Shown: positions 16,806 through 26,211, numbered from the stretch's first letter. The stretch: DNA of 64,000 bases from CAZMRW01 sp964568805 (GCA_964568805.1 CAZMRW010000001.1:62001-126000); one strand, 5' to 3'. Made by a program: numbers and translations. The notes: generated by a model not told the origin, from the letters alone.

Positions 16806-17558
16806 ATGTCAGTCAATATTTCAAATCGGGCTGTTCAGCCCTATACCGGAGAAAAAGCCAGGATTACCCGCGCTTACGATTATCTGATCCTGGTATTGGC
16901 ACTTTTTCTGTTTATCGGTTCCTTTCATCTGCATTTTGCGTTGACCGTCGGTGACTGGGATTTCTGGGTGGACTGGAAGGACCGGCAATGGTGGCCGCTG
17001 GTAACGCCTCTGATGGGCATTACCTTTCCGGCGGCAGTGCAGGCCGTCTTGTGGGATAAATTCCGTCTGCCGCTGGGCGCCACCTTGTGTGTCTCGGCCT
17101 TGTTGATAGGAACCTGGGTAACCCGGATATTCGCCTATCACTACTGGAATTATTTCCCCGTCAACATGGTGTTGCCTGCAACGATGCTGCCGGGTGCGCT
17201 CGCCCTGGACGTTATTCTGATGTTGAGCAACAGCCTGACGATTACCGCGATTTTCGGAGGCGCGGCCTTCGCGCTGCTGTTCTATCCCAGCAACTGGCCG
17301 ATCTTCGGCCTGTTTCATCTGCCTGTCGAGTACGGTAATGGTCAGTTGACGGTAGCCGATCTGTTCGGCTTTGAATACATCCGGACCGGCATGCCGGAAT
17401 ATTTGCGGATCATTGAAAGAGGCACATTGCGTACTTACGGACAATACGCGACGCCGCTATCGGCATTTTGTTCGGCCTTGCTTTGCTCTCTCATGTACAC
17501 CCTGTGGTGGTACATCGGCAAGTGGTTCGCAACTGTTCGTTACCTTACCAAAATCTGA
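16806..17558 (+). CDS. pxmA: PxmA, membrane subunit A of a divergent particulate copper monooxygenase
   Basis: 250 residues, about seven membrane helices, homologous to PmoA/AmoA: 'DWDFWVDWKDRQWWPLVTPLMGITFPAAVQ' near the N-terminus and 'EYIRTGMPEYLRIIERGTLRTYG' near the C-terminus. It is first of three genes in the order A-B-C, whereas canonical methane monooxygenase is pmoC-A-B; this order defines pxm operons of type I methanotrophs. The complex sits in inner or intracytoplasmic membranes. The substrate is unsettled: methane oxidation linked to low oxygen or denitrification has been proposed. TGGAG precedes the ATG. Confidence 0.93.
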   Translation: MSVNISNRAVQPYTGEKARITRAYDYLILVLALFLFIGSFHLHFALTVGDWDFWVDWKDRQWWPLVTPLMGITFPAAVQAVLWDKFRLPLGATLCVSALLIGTWVTRIFAYHYWNYFPVNMVLPATMLPGALALDVILMLSNSLTITAIFGGAAFALLFYPSNWPIFGLFHLPVEYGNGQLTVADLFGFEYIRTGMPEYLRIIERGTLRTYGQYATPLSAFCSALLCSLMYTLWWYIGKWFATVRYLTKI

Positions 17559-17571
17559 CGGAGGCCGGTTT

Positions 17572-18810
17572 ATGAAAACGCTATTTAACAAATGCCTGGC
17601 ATCGCTGGGGCTTATACTTTCGTTGTACGCGCTCGATATCCAGACCGCCATGGCGCACGGGGAAAAGGCTTTGGAGCCGTTTATCAGAATGCGCACGATA
17701 CAGTGGTACGACGTGCAATGGTCCAGGCAAAAATTCAATGTCAATGAAGAAGTCAGCGTCAGCGGCAAGTTTCATGTCGCCGAGGATTGGCCTGTCAGCG
17801 TTCCCAAACCGGAAGCGGCCTTTTTGAACCTATCGACGCCCGGGCCGGTGCTGATCCGAACCGAGCGCTATCTGAACGGTAAACCCTTCATGAATTCGGT
17901 GGCATTGCAGCCGGGCGGCGATTACCACTTCAAGATCGTGCTCAAGGGACGCTTGCCCGGACGCTATCACATCCACCCCTTCTTTAATCTGAAAGATGCA
18001 GGGCAAGTGATGGGGCCCGGCGCATGGCTGGAAGTAGCCGGTGAGGCGTCTGATTTTACCAATGAGATCCTTACCATCAACGGGGATCTGGTCGATATGG
18101 AAACCTACGGACTTAGCAATGGCATCTTCTGGCATCTGTTCTGGGGTGTGCTGGCCACGGCCTGGCTGCTCTGGTGGCTGCGGCGGCCGTTATTCATCGC
18201 CCGCTATCGAATGCTGCAGGCAGGTATGGAAGACGAATTGGTCACATCAACTGACCGCCTGCTTGCCAAAGCCGTATTGATCGGCGTGCCTGTGCTGGTG
18301 CTGGCCATCAACGCGATGACGATAAGCCGATATCCGAATACCATTCCGTTGCAGGCCTCTCTGGATCAGATTTTGCCGCTTCCCGCCCGGGTCAATGCCG
18401 GCGTGGTCGAAGTCGAAACCTTAAAGGCCGAATACCTCGTGCCGGAAAGAGCGATGACTTTCACCGTAAACATCAATAACAAAAGCGACAAACCGATCCA
18501 GATCGGCGAGTTTGCGACTGCCAATGTACGTTTTTTCAACAAGGATGTTACGGCGCCTGATCACACCAGTCCGAATGTTATGGCGGCCCCGGAAGGATTG
18601 AGCCTGGATAATCCTGCACCCATACAACCCGGAGAACAACGTACGATGACGCTTATTGCCAGGGATGCGTTATGGGAGTCGGAGAAACTGGACGGGCTCA
18701 TCCGGGATGCCGACAGCCGTATCGGCGGTTTGCTGTTTTTATACGACTCCGTATTAGGCGAGCGATTTATTTCCAGCCTATCCGCCGCCGTGATTCCCAA
18801 ATTCAATTAA
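17572..18810 (+). CDS. pxmB: PxmB, periplasmic copper subunit of the divergent monooxygenase
   Basis: 412 residues, homologous to PmoB (Methylococcus PmoB is 414). A signal peptide ends in AMA so that His29 becomes the N-terminal residue. His133 and His135 (in RYHIHPFFN) complete the set equivalent to the PmoB copper site His33/137/139. Two cupredoxin-like domains flank two membrane helices (about 195-210 and 235-255). 'RMRTIQWYDVQWS' follows the N-terminal His as in PmoB. GGAGG lies 7 nt before the ATG, 13 nt after pxmA. Confidence 0.93.
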   Translation: MKTLFNKCLASLGLILSLYALDIQTAMAHGEKALEPFIRMRTIQWYDVQWSRQKFNVNEEVSVSGKFHVAEDWPVSVPKPEAAFLNLSTPGPVLIRTERYLNGKPFMNSVALQPGGDYHFKIVLKGRLPGRYHIHPFFNLKDAGQVMGPGAWLEVAGEASDFTNEILTINGDLVDMETYGLSNGIFWHLFWGVLATAWLLWWLRRPLFIARYRMLQAGMEDELVTSTDRLLAKAVLIGVPVLVLAINAMTISRYPNTIPLQASLDQILPLPARVNAGVVEVETLKAEYLVPERAMTFTVNINNKSDKPIQIGEFATANVRFFNKDVTAPDHTSPNVMAAPEGLSLDNPAPIQPGEQRTMTLIARDALWESEKLDGLIRDADSRIGGLLFLYDSVLGERFISSLSAAVIPKFN

Positions 18811-18830
18811 ATCTCAAGAGGAAAAACGCC

Positions 18831-19604
18831 ATGTCTACTACATCCGAACAATTACCCATATTGATAGAAAATGACAACAGAGTACCCTGGTATCTGCAGG
18901 ATTTGCCAAGATACCTAAAGGGCTTCGGCGTTCTGACCGTCATCTATATCGGTCTGCGCCTGTACCAGGGCGCATTTGCCGTATCGTCCGGCCTTGATTC
19001 CACCGAACCGGCTTTCGAACAGTACTGGATGCGGCTGTTTTACATCGAATTGGGAATTCTCGCTGTCTTCGTGACCGGCATCTGGGGGTATTTGTGGTTT
19101 TCCAGGGATCGCAACCTGGACAAGCTGGAACCGAGGGAGGAAATCCGCCGTTATTTTACTCTCACGATGTGGATCAGCATCTACACCTTTGCGGTATATT
19201 GGGCCGGCAGTTATTTCGCCGAACAGGATAATTCCTGGCATCAGGTGGCTATCCGCGATACGCCGTTTACCGCCAATCATATCATCGAGTTTTATTTCAA
19301 TTTCCCGCTCTATGTGATTCTGGGCGGCTGCGCCTGGCTATATGCCAGAACCCGGCTGCCGCTGTATGCCAAGGGCATTTCGCTGCCGTTGACGCTGGCC
19401 GTATTCGGGCCGTTCATGATTCTGGTGAGCGTCGGCTTTAATGAATGGGGGCATACGTTCTGGTTTAGGGAAGAGTTTTTCGCAGCGCCCATTCATTGGG
19501 GTTTTGTGATCGGCGTCTGGTTCGCTTTGGGGGTCGGCGGCATACTGCTGCAAGGCACAACTCGTCTGATCGAACTGCTTGATGAGCTGGAAGATGCGCC
19601 ATGA
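18831..19604 (+). CDS. pxmC: PxmC, membrane subunit C of the divergent monooxygenase
   Basis: 257 residues, homologous to PmoC/AmoC, about six membrane helices. Metal ligands of both PmoC sites are kept: Asp133, His137, His150 (EQDNSWHQ...NH) correspond to PmoC Asp156/His160/His173, and Asn204, His208, His222 (FNEWGH...PIHW) to Asn227/His231/His245. The complete ligand sets argue for a functional enzyme. AGAGGAAA precedes the ATG, 20 nt after pxmB; last gene of the operon. Confidence 0.93.
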   Translation: MSTTSEQLPILIENDNRVPWYLQDLPRYLKGFGVLTVIYIGLRLYQGAFAVSSGLDSTEPAFEQYWMRLFYIELGILAVFVTGIWGYLWFSRDRNLDKLEPREEIRRYFTLTMWISIYTFAVYWAGSYFAEQDNSWHQVAIRDTPFTANHIIEFYFNFPLYVILGGCAWLYARTRLPLYAKGISLPLTLAVFGPFMILVSVGFNEWGHTFWFREEFFAAPIHWGFVIGVWFALGVGGILLQGTTRLIELLDELEDAP

Positions 19605-19676
19605 TTCGGGTCGGAATACGGTTTTATGGATTTGGCTAAAATATATAACTTCTCTGACATTTCGCAAGTCCGTAGA

Positions 19677-19710
19677 GGCGATTTTAATCGCCCTGGGCGA
19701 ATGAATTCGC
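19677..19710. repeat. Tandem REP-like hairpins after pxmC
   Basis: Two adjacent palindromes: GGCGATT-tt-AATCGCC (19677-19692) and GCGAAT-ga-ATTCGC (19697-19710). Such 'GGCGAATTCATTCGCC'-type units are common dispersed repeats. Their position about 70 bp after pxmC, before the MFS gene, suggests mRNA-end stabilisation or termination. Confidence 0.55.
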
Positions 19711-19784
19711 TCCTACATTCGCTCGTCGAATTTCCAAATCGGGATGTTATTTTTTCCAGGCAAGTTATGTAGATCCCGCTATCG

Positions 19785-21011
19785 ATGACGACAAGAAAAC
19801 ACACCCGCATTCATTATGCCTGGATCATACTCGCGGTGACCTTTGCCTGCTTGTTTGTTGCGGCGGCGCTCCGCTCCGTTCCGGGGATCATTATGTTGTC
19901 CCTGGAGCATGAATTTAAGTGGAGCCGGGAAACGATCAGCGGCGCAGTTTCCATCAACCTGTTTTTATTCGGGCTTGCAGGTCCTTTTTTAGGCAGGCTG
20001 ATGGATCTGTATGGAGCGAAAGCCATCACTCTGTTAATGATTGCTTTGGTGACACTGGGAGCGGGAGGCAGTATTTTCATGCAGGAACCCTGGCAGTTGT
20101 ATCTGTTTTGGGGAATCATTGTCGGAGCAGGTTCGGGCGGAACTTCAATGATTATGGGTTCCGCGGTTGTCAATCGCTGGTTTCATGCGCGAAGGGGACT
20201 GGCTTTGGGTATCCTGGGCGCTGCCTTCTCGTCCGGGCAGTTAATTTTCACGCCAATTATCATGAGCCTGAATATTCACCTGGGCTGGCGGGTTGCAACC
20301 CTGCTGATTGTCTTAATGATGGGGGTAATTGTATTGCCTCTGGTCGTTCGGTTTATGGCAGACGATCCTGACTTAAAGGGCACGCAGCCCTATGGTGCTA
20401 AAGGCTTGGCTGTAGCCAAGCCATGCCCTGATCCGAATCCGATGCGTTCGGTAATGGCCCAATCTCAATTCTGGTTGCTGGCTTTAAGTTTCGGTATCTG
20501 CGGTTTTACGACTTCGGGACTGTTTCAGACGCACCTGATTCCGCACGGTATCGAGCATGGTTTTCCGGAAATGACCATGGCGGTTTCGTTAGGCTTAATG
20601 GGCGCTACCGATGTGCTGGGCACCATCTTCTCCGGCTGGCTATGCGATCGCTTCGGCAAACGCCGGCCGCTCGTGATTTATTACTCGCTTCGGGGCGTCT
20701 CGTTGATGTTATTGCCCTTTATCGAATCGACCGGTCAACTCATGGCATTTTCCGCCGTCTATGGACTGAATTGGCTGTCGACCGTCCCGGCTACGTCGGC
20801 GCTGACGGCGGATTTATTTGGCAAGCACAATGTCGGCGTTGTGTTCGGATGGATTTGTTTTGCTCATCAGGTTGGAGCGGCGTTAGCTTCTTATGGTGCC
20901 GGCTATCTGCATCATTTGGCCGGAAATTATACCGTATCCTTTGTGACCTCCGGTCTTTTTGCTTTGGTCGCTACCGGACTCGTTATAAACATAAAGGAAA
21001 CAACAGATTAA
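19785..21011 (+). CDS. Major facilitator superfamily transporter
   Basis: 408 residues with about 12 hydrophobic helices. 'GRLMDLYGAKAI' after helix 2 is the MFS motif A, and 'GWLCDRFGKRRPL' is its repeat after helix 8. The style (RSVPGIIMLSLEHEFKWSRETIS, 'GWRVATLLI') suits the OFA/monocarboxylate group. The substrate cannot be told. It follows pxmC by 180 bp with hairpins between, so it is probably a separate transcript; a link to pxm is unproven. Confidence 0.85.
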   Translation: MTTRKHTRIHYAWIILAVTFACLFVAAALRSVPGIIMLSLEHEFKWSRETISGAVSINLFLFGLAGPFLGRLMDLYGAKAITLLMIALVTLGAGGSIFMQEPWQLYLFWGIIVGAGSGGTSMIMGSAVVNRWFHARRGLALGILGAAFSSGQLIFTPIIMSLNIHLGWRVATLLIVLMMGVIVLPLVVRFMADDPDLKGTQPYGAKGLAVAKPCPDPNPMRSVMAQSQFWLLALSFGICGFTTSGLFQTHLIPHGIEHGFPEMTMAVSLGLMGATDVLGTIFSGWLCDRFGKRRPLVIYYSLRGVSLMLLPFIESTGQLMAFSAVYGLNWLSTVPATSALTADLFGKHNVGVVFGWICFAHQVGAALASYGAGYLHHLAGNYTVSFVTSGLFALVATGLVINIKETTD

Positions 21012-21215
21012 TAAAAAGCCAATTTCAAGATCGGCCTGATGCTTGATTTCATGCATCAACTCGGCAAGACAGAAGGCCGGGGTGAGGGGAAACCAAAAGT
21101 AAAAAATTCTTTTTGGATATCCAACATCCTGACCTCCCGGCAAATGTTTGCGCGAAGCTGGCTTTTGCACAGTGCGGCTTTTGGTATTTCCGACATCAGG
21201 GCTTTGAAAACTTGA

Positions 21216-21446
21216 TTATTCGATCAGGTAAAACTAGTCTTAGGTAAACGTTATTCAGTCAGCGCCGGTAAGGCGTTATTGAAGCAGAAATCATATGCCG
21301 CGGAACCCGCATCGCTGCCATTAATGGCTCTCGGATTGATGCTCGGCGAATTTTATAAGCACGATACGCCGGATGGATTGGAACGCAAACATTGTAGACG
21401 GCCGAATGATTACAAACTCTATTCTTTGTTTATGAGCAGGTTATAA
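21216..21446 (+). pseudogene. Open frame without a start, running to the J-domain gene
   Basis: A frame of 76 codons is open from 21216 to a TAA at 21444-21446, and the J-domain ATG follows at once. It has no good start: the only internal ones are a TTG and two ATGs. The composition looks coding ('LERKHCRRPNDYKLYSLF' near the end). I recognise no family. It could be the tail of a decayed gene that was once upstream in an operon. The rest of the 435-bp gap (21012-21215) shows nothing clear. Confidence 0.25.
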
Positions 21447-22013
21447 ATGACAACATTTACCGATTATTATGAATTGCTGGAAATCAGCCCCAACGCAACT
21501 GCGGATACGATAGACCGGATATTTCGATATCTGGCCCAACGCTATCATCCGGACAATCATCAAACCGGCGACCATCTCAGATTTTCTGAAATCGTGCAGG
21601 CGCATGAAATATTAAGACATCCGGAAAAACGGGCCCAATATGATCTGGATCACAAACGGCATTTGGAATACAGTTGGAAACTGGCTCAAGAAGCCAGCGA
21701 TAGCGAGGGTTTAGAGCTCGATGCGGTGATTCAGGAAAGATTGCTGTCCATCTTGTATGTGAAGCGCAGGCGCAATATACAAAACCCCGGCATCGGAAAT
21801 CTCGAACTGGAACGTTTATCGGGGTGTCCGCGCGAGCATCTCGAATTTCATCTGTGGTACCTGAAAGAAAAAGGCTGGATCAGCCGTCTGGAGAATGGCC
21901 AGTTAAGTATTACCGTTAATGGCGTCGACCAAGCGGCCACGGAACATAAACGCATTCATTTTACAAAATTATTGACCGACCAGCATACTGAAACGGCCGA
22001 TCAGCCCCTTTAG
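21447..22013 (+). CDS. J-domain (DnaJ-like) protein
   Basis: 188 residues. The N-terminal 65 residues form a J domain with the HPD tripeptide ('AQRYHPDNH'), so it should stimulate an Hsp70 partner. There is no Gly/Phe or zinc-finger region. The C-terminal half ('LERLSGCPREHLEFHLWYLKEKGWISRLENGQLSITVNG') looks like a winged-helix domain, suggesting a specialised type C J protein. It stands alone and converges on the molybdate permease gene. Client unknown. Confidence 0.87.
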   Translation: MTTFTDYYELLEISPNATADTIDRIFRYLAQRYHPDNHQTGDHLRFSEIVQAHEILRHPEKRAQYDLDHKRHLEYSWKLAQEASDSEGLELDAVIQERLLSILYVKRRRNIQNPGIGNLELERLSGCPREHLEFHLWYLKEKGWISRLENGQLSITVNGVDQAATEHKRIHFTKLLTDQHTETADQPL

Positions 22014-22191
22014 TTTAAAGGCTGACAGTTGCGACGATCATTTAAACAATAAGGCGGCTATCGGTACAACTCAACAAAACTTGAAACGCCATGAGGCCGA
22101 ATCACCTGTTCTTATTGATCACTGCATGTTGACATGACGGAGCGATGCTGAAACCGGATATTCTGGGTAGGTCCCTCACAGGCGAATTGAA

Positions 22192-23427
22192 TTAAAGTTT
22201 CAGCCAGCCGCGCCTGTTGATGTAAGCTCCTCCCACGCCGACGACAAAGGCGAGGCCAACGTTCCAAATGGCGAATGCCGCGGTAATCAGGGTAATAAAC
22301 CGCTCGCTCTTATCTTTGCTGAAATCGCAGGAACCCAGGGCCAACTGCGCGCCGGTAAGGAAGAGCACGACGCCGAGTACCGCTGCCGGCAGTAAACGAA
22401 ACACGACATCTACCGACCCGCTAAAAAACAGAGCTATCAATAGCAAAATGGCGCCCAGGATGATGGGAGCGCCGCCCGTTCTTGCCCCAAACGCAACATG
22501 ACCGGCCATGCCTCCTGCGCCATGGCACATCGGCACTCCGCCAATCGAAGATGCAAAGAGGTTTAACAGGCCGGTTGAGATGGCGACTCCTTTCTCGGTC
22601 ACTGGCCTGTTAGGGAACAATCGGTTGTTTTCTTCGCGGATCGCGATTATAGCGTTCCCCAAAGTCAGAGGAATCTGGGGCAGGGCCAGAAACAACGAAC
22701 CGATCATCAGATCGGACCAGTTGACCTGAGCCAGTGCAAAGCCGGGGACTCTGAATTCGATCGAAATACCGGCAAGGGCTGTAACAAGTTCCGGACTCTG
22801 AATAGCCCCGCAGACCACGCCGAATAGCAACAGCAACAGCATTGCCGGTATGGTCCGATTGGTCAGAAGCAATAAGGTCCCGACAAAGCCCACGGAGGAT
22901 ATCAACCAGTTGGTCGCCATCATCTTGACGCCCTCCAGCATGAAACTCATGCCCAGCCCCAGGATGATGCCGACCAAGACCGGACGGCTCACGATCTTTG
23001 CAACTTTATTTGCCGCGCCGGAGAGTCCGAGCAACAACCAGATAAGCCCGGTCACCAGTCCGGCGCCGTAGATAGCTCCCGGCGTAATGACGGCGGTTTG
23101 GGCGGCCTGAGTGGCAGCAACCGCGCCGATAGCCTTCATGGGCTGAATGGGAAACGGCGTACGGTAGTAGGAACCGCTGAAGACAAGCGCCACGCCGAAT
23201 GCAAACAGCACCCCGAGCGGGTCAACCTTCGCCACGCTGATATAAGCAATGACGAACGGAATCAAGGTGCCAAGATCACCGAATGCCCCCGCCCACTCCA
23301 TCCTGTCAAAATGATTCCTTGTTTCGGAAGGAAGCGCAGCGATCTCTGTTTCAGCATCGTTTGCCGCAGGTTCTATCGCCCCTGGGTCATTATTCGGTAG
23401 ATTGTCAGCCACGTTCTCATCGGTCAT
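22192..23427 (-). CDS. MOT1-type molybdate/sulfate permease
   Basis: 411 residues with about ten to eleven membrane helices after a 40-residue acidic cytoplasmic N-terminus. Two MOT1 signatures are seen: 'GAFGDLGTLIPFVIAY' with 'PFPIQPMKAIGAVA' in the first half, and 'GGVPMCHGAGGMAGH..FGARTG' in the second. This differs from SulP (no STAS domain). MOT1 homologues carry molybdate at high affinity; formate dehydrogenase and nitrate reductase of methanotrophs would need it. Single gene. Confidence 0.87.
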   Translation of the reverse strand: MTDENVADNLPNNDPGAIEPAANDAETEIAALPSETRNHFDRMEWAGAFGDLGTLIPFVIAYISVAKVDPLGVLFAFGVALVFSGSYYRTPFPIQPMKAIGAVAATQAAQTAVITPGAIYGAGLVTGLIWLLLGLSGAANKVAKIVSRPVLVGIILGLGMSFMLEGVKMMATNWLISSVGFVGTLLLLTNRTIPAMLLLLLFGVVCGAIQSPELVTALAGISIEFRVPGFALAQVNWSDLMIGSLFLALPQIPLTLGNAIIAIREENNRLFPNRPVTEKGVAISTGLLNLFASSIGGVPMCHGAGGMAGHVAFGARTGGAPIILGAILLLIALFFSGSVDVVFRLLPAAVLGVVLFLTGAQLALGSCDFSKDKSERFITLITAAFAIWNVGLAFVVGVGGAYINRRGWLKL

Positions 23428-23830
23428 TCAAGATTTAGCATAATGATACACTATCATGGCCAGCTTGTTGGAGGGTCATTCGATTAGTGCACATCCCGGA
23501 TAAGACCAGGAATTGTTCGAGCATCATTGAATTCTTTCATCGGCGATATACGAACATACCATCCGGCAAAGGATTTTCCACTGATCGCCCCGGCACAGTT
23601 GGCGATAAAACTTGTCTAATCCGCATATATCGAGGATTGCCTTTCTCTGCAATCAATACGTTGAACATATTGATTGCAGAGGGTCTAATTCTATAGTTAT
23701 TCAATTTGATATTTTTTGGGCACAATAGTTGCTTCTATAATTCAAGTAGTCACCGACTCAGTTTTCAAATCCCTTCAGATATTAAGTCGGGGATAAAATT
23801 CTATCTCCTTTTGTGCCGCAGGCTTCGATT
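23428..23830. other. Divergent intergenic region with a strong hairpin
   Basis: About 400 bp between the molybdate permease and serine dehydratase genes. It holds a perfect 14-bp inverted repeat, CTCTGCAATCAATA (23645-23658) and TATTGATTGCAGAG (23668-23681), with a 9-nt loop. No U-tract follows on either strand. Small frames on both strands here look like chance. It must also hold both promoters. Confidence 0.6.
23645..23681. repeat. Perfect 14-bp inverted repeat
   Basis: Arms 23645-23658 and 23668-23681, spacer 9 nt, no mismatch. It is about 150 bp upstream of sdaA and 220 bp upstream of the permease gene. It could be an operator, a structured RNA stem, or the remnant of a mobile element end. 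Confidence 0.6.
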
Positions 23831-25210
23831 ATGGCGATCAGTGTATTCGAGATTTTTAAAATAGGCATCGGCCCGTCCAGTTCTCATACCGTAGGGCCAA
23901 TGCGCGCGGCGATGGAATTTGCCGTAAAACTGGAACAATCCGGTATTATCGGACAGACCCATCGCCTGATGGTCGAGTTGTTCGGTTCCTTGGGCGCTAC
24001 CGGAAAGGGGCACGGCACCGATAAAGCGGTCATGCTGGGGCTTGAAGGCGAGGCGCCGGATCAGATCGATCCGGCGATCATTGCCGACCGGCTCGAAGTT
24101 ATCCGGCAAACCGGGACGATTAATTTATTAAAGAGCTGGCCGGTGCGATTCGATGAAAAGTCGCATTTGCTGTTCCATCGTAAAGTCCTGCCGTATCATT
24201 CTAACGGCATGCGGTTCACCGTTTTCGATGATTCGGGAACCGAGCTGCTGCAAAAAGATTATTATTCGGTCGGCGGCGGTTTCGTCGTGACCGGCGACAC
24301 GGCGGCAGCCGATCGTTTGACCGATGACGATACCTGTTTACCGTATCCGTTTAAATCCGCGGCGGCGCTGTTAAAACTTTGCGCCGCGCATAATCAGCCG
24401 ATCAGTGCGCTGATGCTGAACAATGAAAAAGCCTGGCATGGTGAACAGGACATCCGTAAAAATCTGCTTCACATTTGGCAGGTGATGCAGGCCTGCGTCG
24501 ACAGAGGTATGCACCAGGAAGGGACGTTGCCGGGCGGCATGAAGGTTAAACGCCGTGCGTCCAATCTTTACCAGCAATTAACCGGCGTCATTCCCAGGCA
24601 AACGCCGGGCGTGCCGGTTGGGACGCTGGATTGGGTCAATCTGTTTGCGCTGGCCGTCAGCGAGGAGAATGCCGCGGGCGGCCGGGTGGTAACCGCGCCG
24701 ACCAACGGCGCTGCCGGCATTATACCGGCGGTGCTGCATTATTACTGGCGCTTCTGTGACGGCGCAAATGAAGACGGCGTGATCCGGTTTTTATTGACGG
24801 CCGCGGCTATCGCCATTTTGTACAAGGAAAACGCATCGCTTTCCGGCGCCGAAGTCGGCTGTCAGGGCGAAATCGGCGTCGCCTGTTCGATGGCGGCCGG
24901 CGCCTTGGCTGAAGTCCTGGGCGGCACGCCGGAACAGGTCGAAAATGCCGCCGAAATCGGCATGGAACATAATCTGGGATTGACCTGCGATCCGGTGGGC
25001 GGACTGGTTCAGGTGCCCTGTATCGAACGCAATGCCATGGGTTCGGTCAAGGCGATCAATGCCGCGCGTATCGCTTTGCGCGGCGACGGGACGCACTTCG
25101 TATCGCTGGATAAGGTGATTAAGACCATGCGCGAAACGGGCGCCGATATGAAAACCAAATATAAGGAAACTTCGCGCGGGGGGCTCGCGGTGAACTTAAC
25201 GGAATGCTGA
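23831..25210 (+). CDS. sdaA: L-serine ammonia-lyase (single-chain, Fe-S)
   Basis: 459 residues; converts L-serine to pyruvate and ammonia using a [4Fe-4S] cluster. The N-terminal half is the beta domain ('KIGIGPSSSHTVGPM'); the C-terminal half is the alpha domain with cluster cysteines in 'VGCQGEIGVACSM', 'LTCDPVGG' and 'VPCIERN'. The ATG at 23831 starts the conserved MAISVFEIFKIG; a GTG six codons earlier is unlikely. Single gene. In serine-cycle-lacking type I methanotrophs it would make pyruvate from serine. Confidence 0.96.
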   Translation: MAISVFEIFKIGIGPSSSHTVGPMRAAMEFAVKLEQSGIIGQTHRLMVELFGSLGATGKGHGTDKAVMLGLEGEAPDQIDPAIIADRLEVIRQTGTINLLKSWPVRFDEKSHLLFHRKVLPYHSNGMRFTVFDDSGTELLQKDYYSVGGGFVVTGDTAAADRLTDDDTCLPYPFKSAAALLKLCAAHNQPISALMLNNEKAWHGEQDIRKNLLHIWQVMQACVDRGMHQEGTLPGGMKVKRRASNLYQQLTGVIPRQTPGVPVGTLDWVNLFALAVSEENAAGGRVVTAPTNGAAGIIPAVLHYYWRFCDGANEDGVIRFLLTAAAIAILYKENASLSGAEVGCQGEIGVACSMAAGALAEVLGGTPEQVENAAEIGMEHNLGLTCDPVGGLVQVPCIERNAMGSVKAINAARIALRGDGTHFVSLDKVIKTMRETGADMKTKYKETSRGGLAVNLTEC

Positions 25211-25331
25211 GGCGTATCTGTTTTGGGCTAAAGGAATGGTTGCCAAGACTTTTTGGTGTGAATTGCCTTTCCAATCCTGAAACGGTTCGTCCTTATAACG
25301 GCCTGTAGTTCGGAGGAACGTTAAGTCAAAT

Positions 25332-25877
25332 TCAGCTCTTTTTCCTTTTAAAAGTCGACGGCGGATAGATTTTTCGTTCCACGCCGATGATTGCTCTATT
25401 CAGTTGGTATAGATTTTTTTCCTCGTTCATATGGAGTCCCATCACATAAAAAATGGGCATCCATAACGGATTGATCAAAAGTCCGCCTAGCGCGCTTTTT
25501 AGCGTTCGTTTCAGGTTTTTGATCGGATTGAAAGATTCCGACAGAGAGTCTACCGACAGTTCATCGAAAACAGCAGCAATCGGGCGAAGTATGACTTGTT
25601 CATGAGTGGGAAGCCGGGCCATCGATACGGAAAGTTTTCGTTCCATGCTGTAGTAATTCTTGCGTGAAAAATAGACATTTATGGCAAAAGTCAGCGCTAT
25701 CAAAGGCAATAGAACGCTCGGCGGCGCCACCGGGGCGAAAAGGGGAGACAGCATCACGGTTCCGAAACCGAGCATCAGCATATCCTCTCCCCGCTCTACA
25801 TCACGGTCGATGCCCTGAACGATAGCGACCACCGCATTATCGAACGAGCCTTTTAAATAGTGTAAATCTTGTTTCAT
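25332..25877 (-). CDS. Membrane-associated protein of unknown function
   Basis: About 181 residues. A soluble N-terminus of about 30 residues precedes two close hydrophobic helices (about 34-75: 'LMLGFGTVMLSPLFAPVAPPSVLLPLIALTF'), and a third weak one near 'GGLLINPLWMPIFYVMGLHM'. The remainder is basic and ends KRKKS. No family recognised. The ATG at 25877 has GGAGA at good distance; an upstream start is less likely. Convergent with sdaA. Confidence 0.6.
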   Translation of the reverse strand: MKQDLHYLKGSFDNAVVAIVQGIDRDVERGEDMLMLGFGTVMLSPLFAPVAPPSVLLPLIALTFAINVYFSRKNYYSMERKLSVSMARLPTHEQVILRPIAAVFDELSVDSLSESFNPIKNLKRTLKSALGGLLINPLWMPIFYVMGLHMNEEKNLYQLNRAIIGVERKIYPPSTFKRKKS

Positions 25878-26211
25878 AATAGTCTCCTGCGGGCTATTAC
25901 TGACATACAATCACAAACTCTAAAAAAGTCAAATCTAGGAGACAATAAGACTCATAACATGATGTAAAATTCCATTCGTGGCATTTTTGATAAAATGCAG
26001 TTTTACCAAATTTCCATGTACAGTAACCAACAGGGTAATTATTCATACCCGCCTATATGATCTATTTAATCGGTACTGATGTAAACTATTTCCTGTTAAG
26101 GGGACATCCGGAATAGAATTCACTTTATCTTAGTCTGATGGTTTTAACAGGCAACGTTGGCTCACTTGTTATCCATTGGCGCGGATGCGTTGTCATATCT
26201 CAGGAGGCCGC

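Noticed and set aside
16806..19604. Canonical pmoCAB methane monooxygenase
   Set aside because: The first gene is PmoA-like, the second PmoB-like and the third PmoC-like, so the order is A-B-C as in pxm, not C-A-B.
23487..23725. Small frames around the 14-bp hairpin as transposase remnants
   Set aside because: Neither strand shows a recognisable transposase motif; the overlap of frames follows from the inverted repeat.
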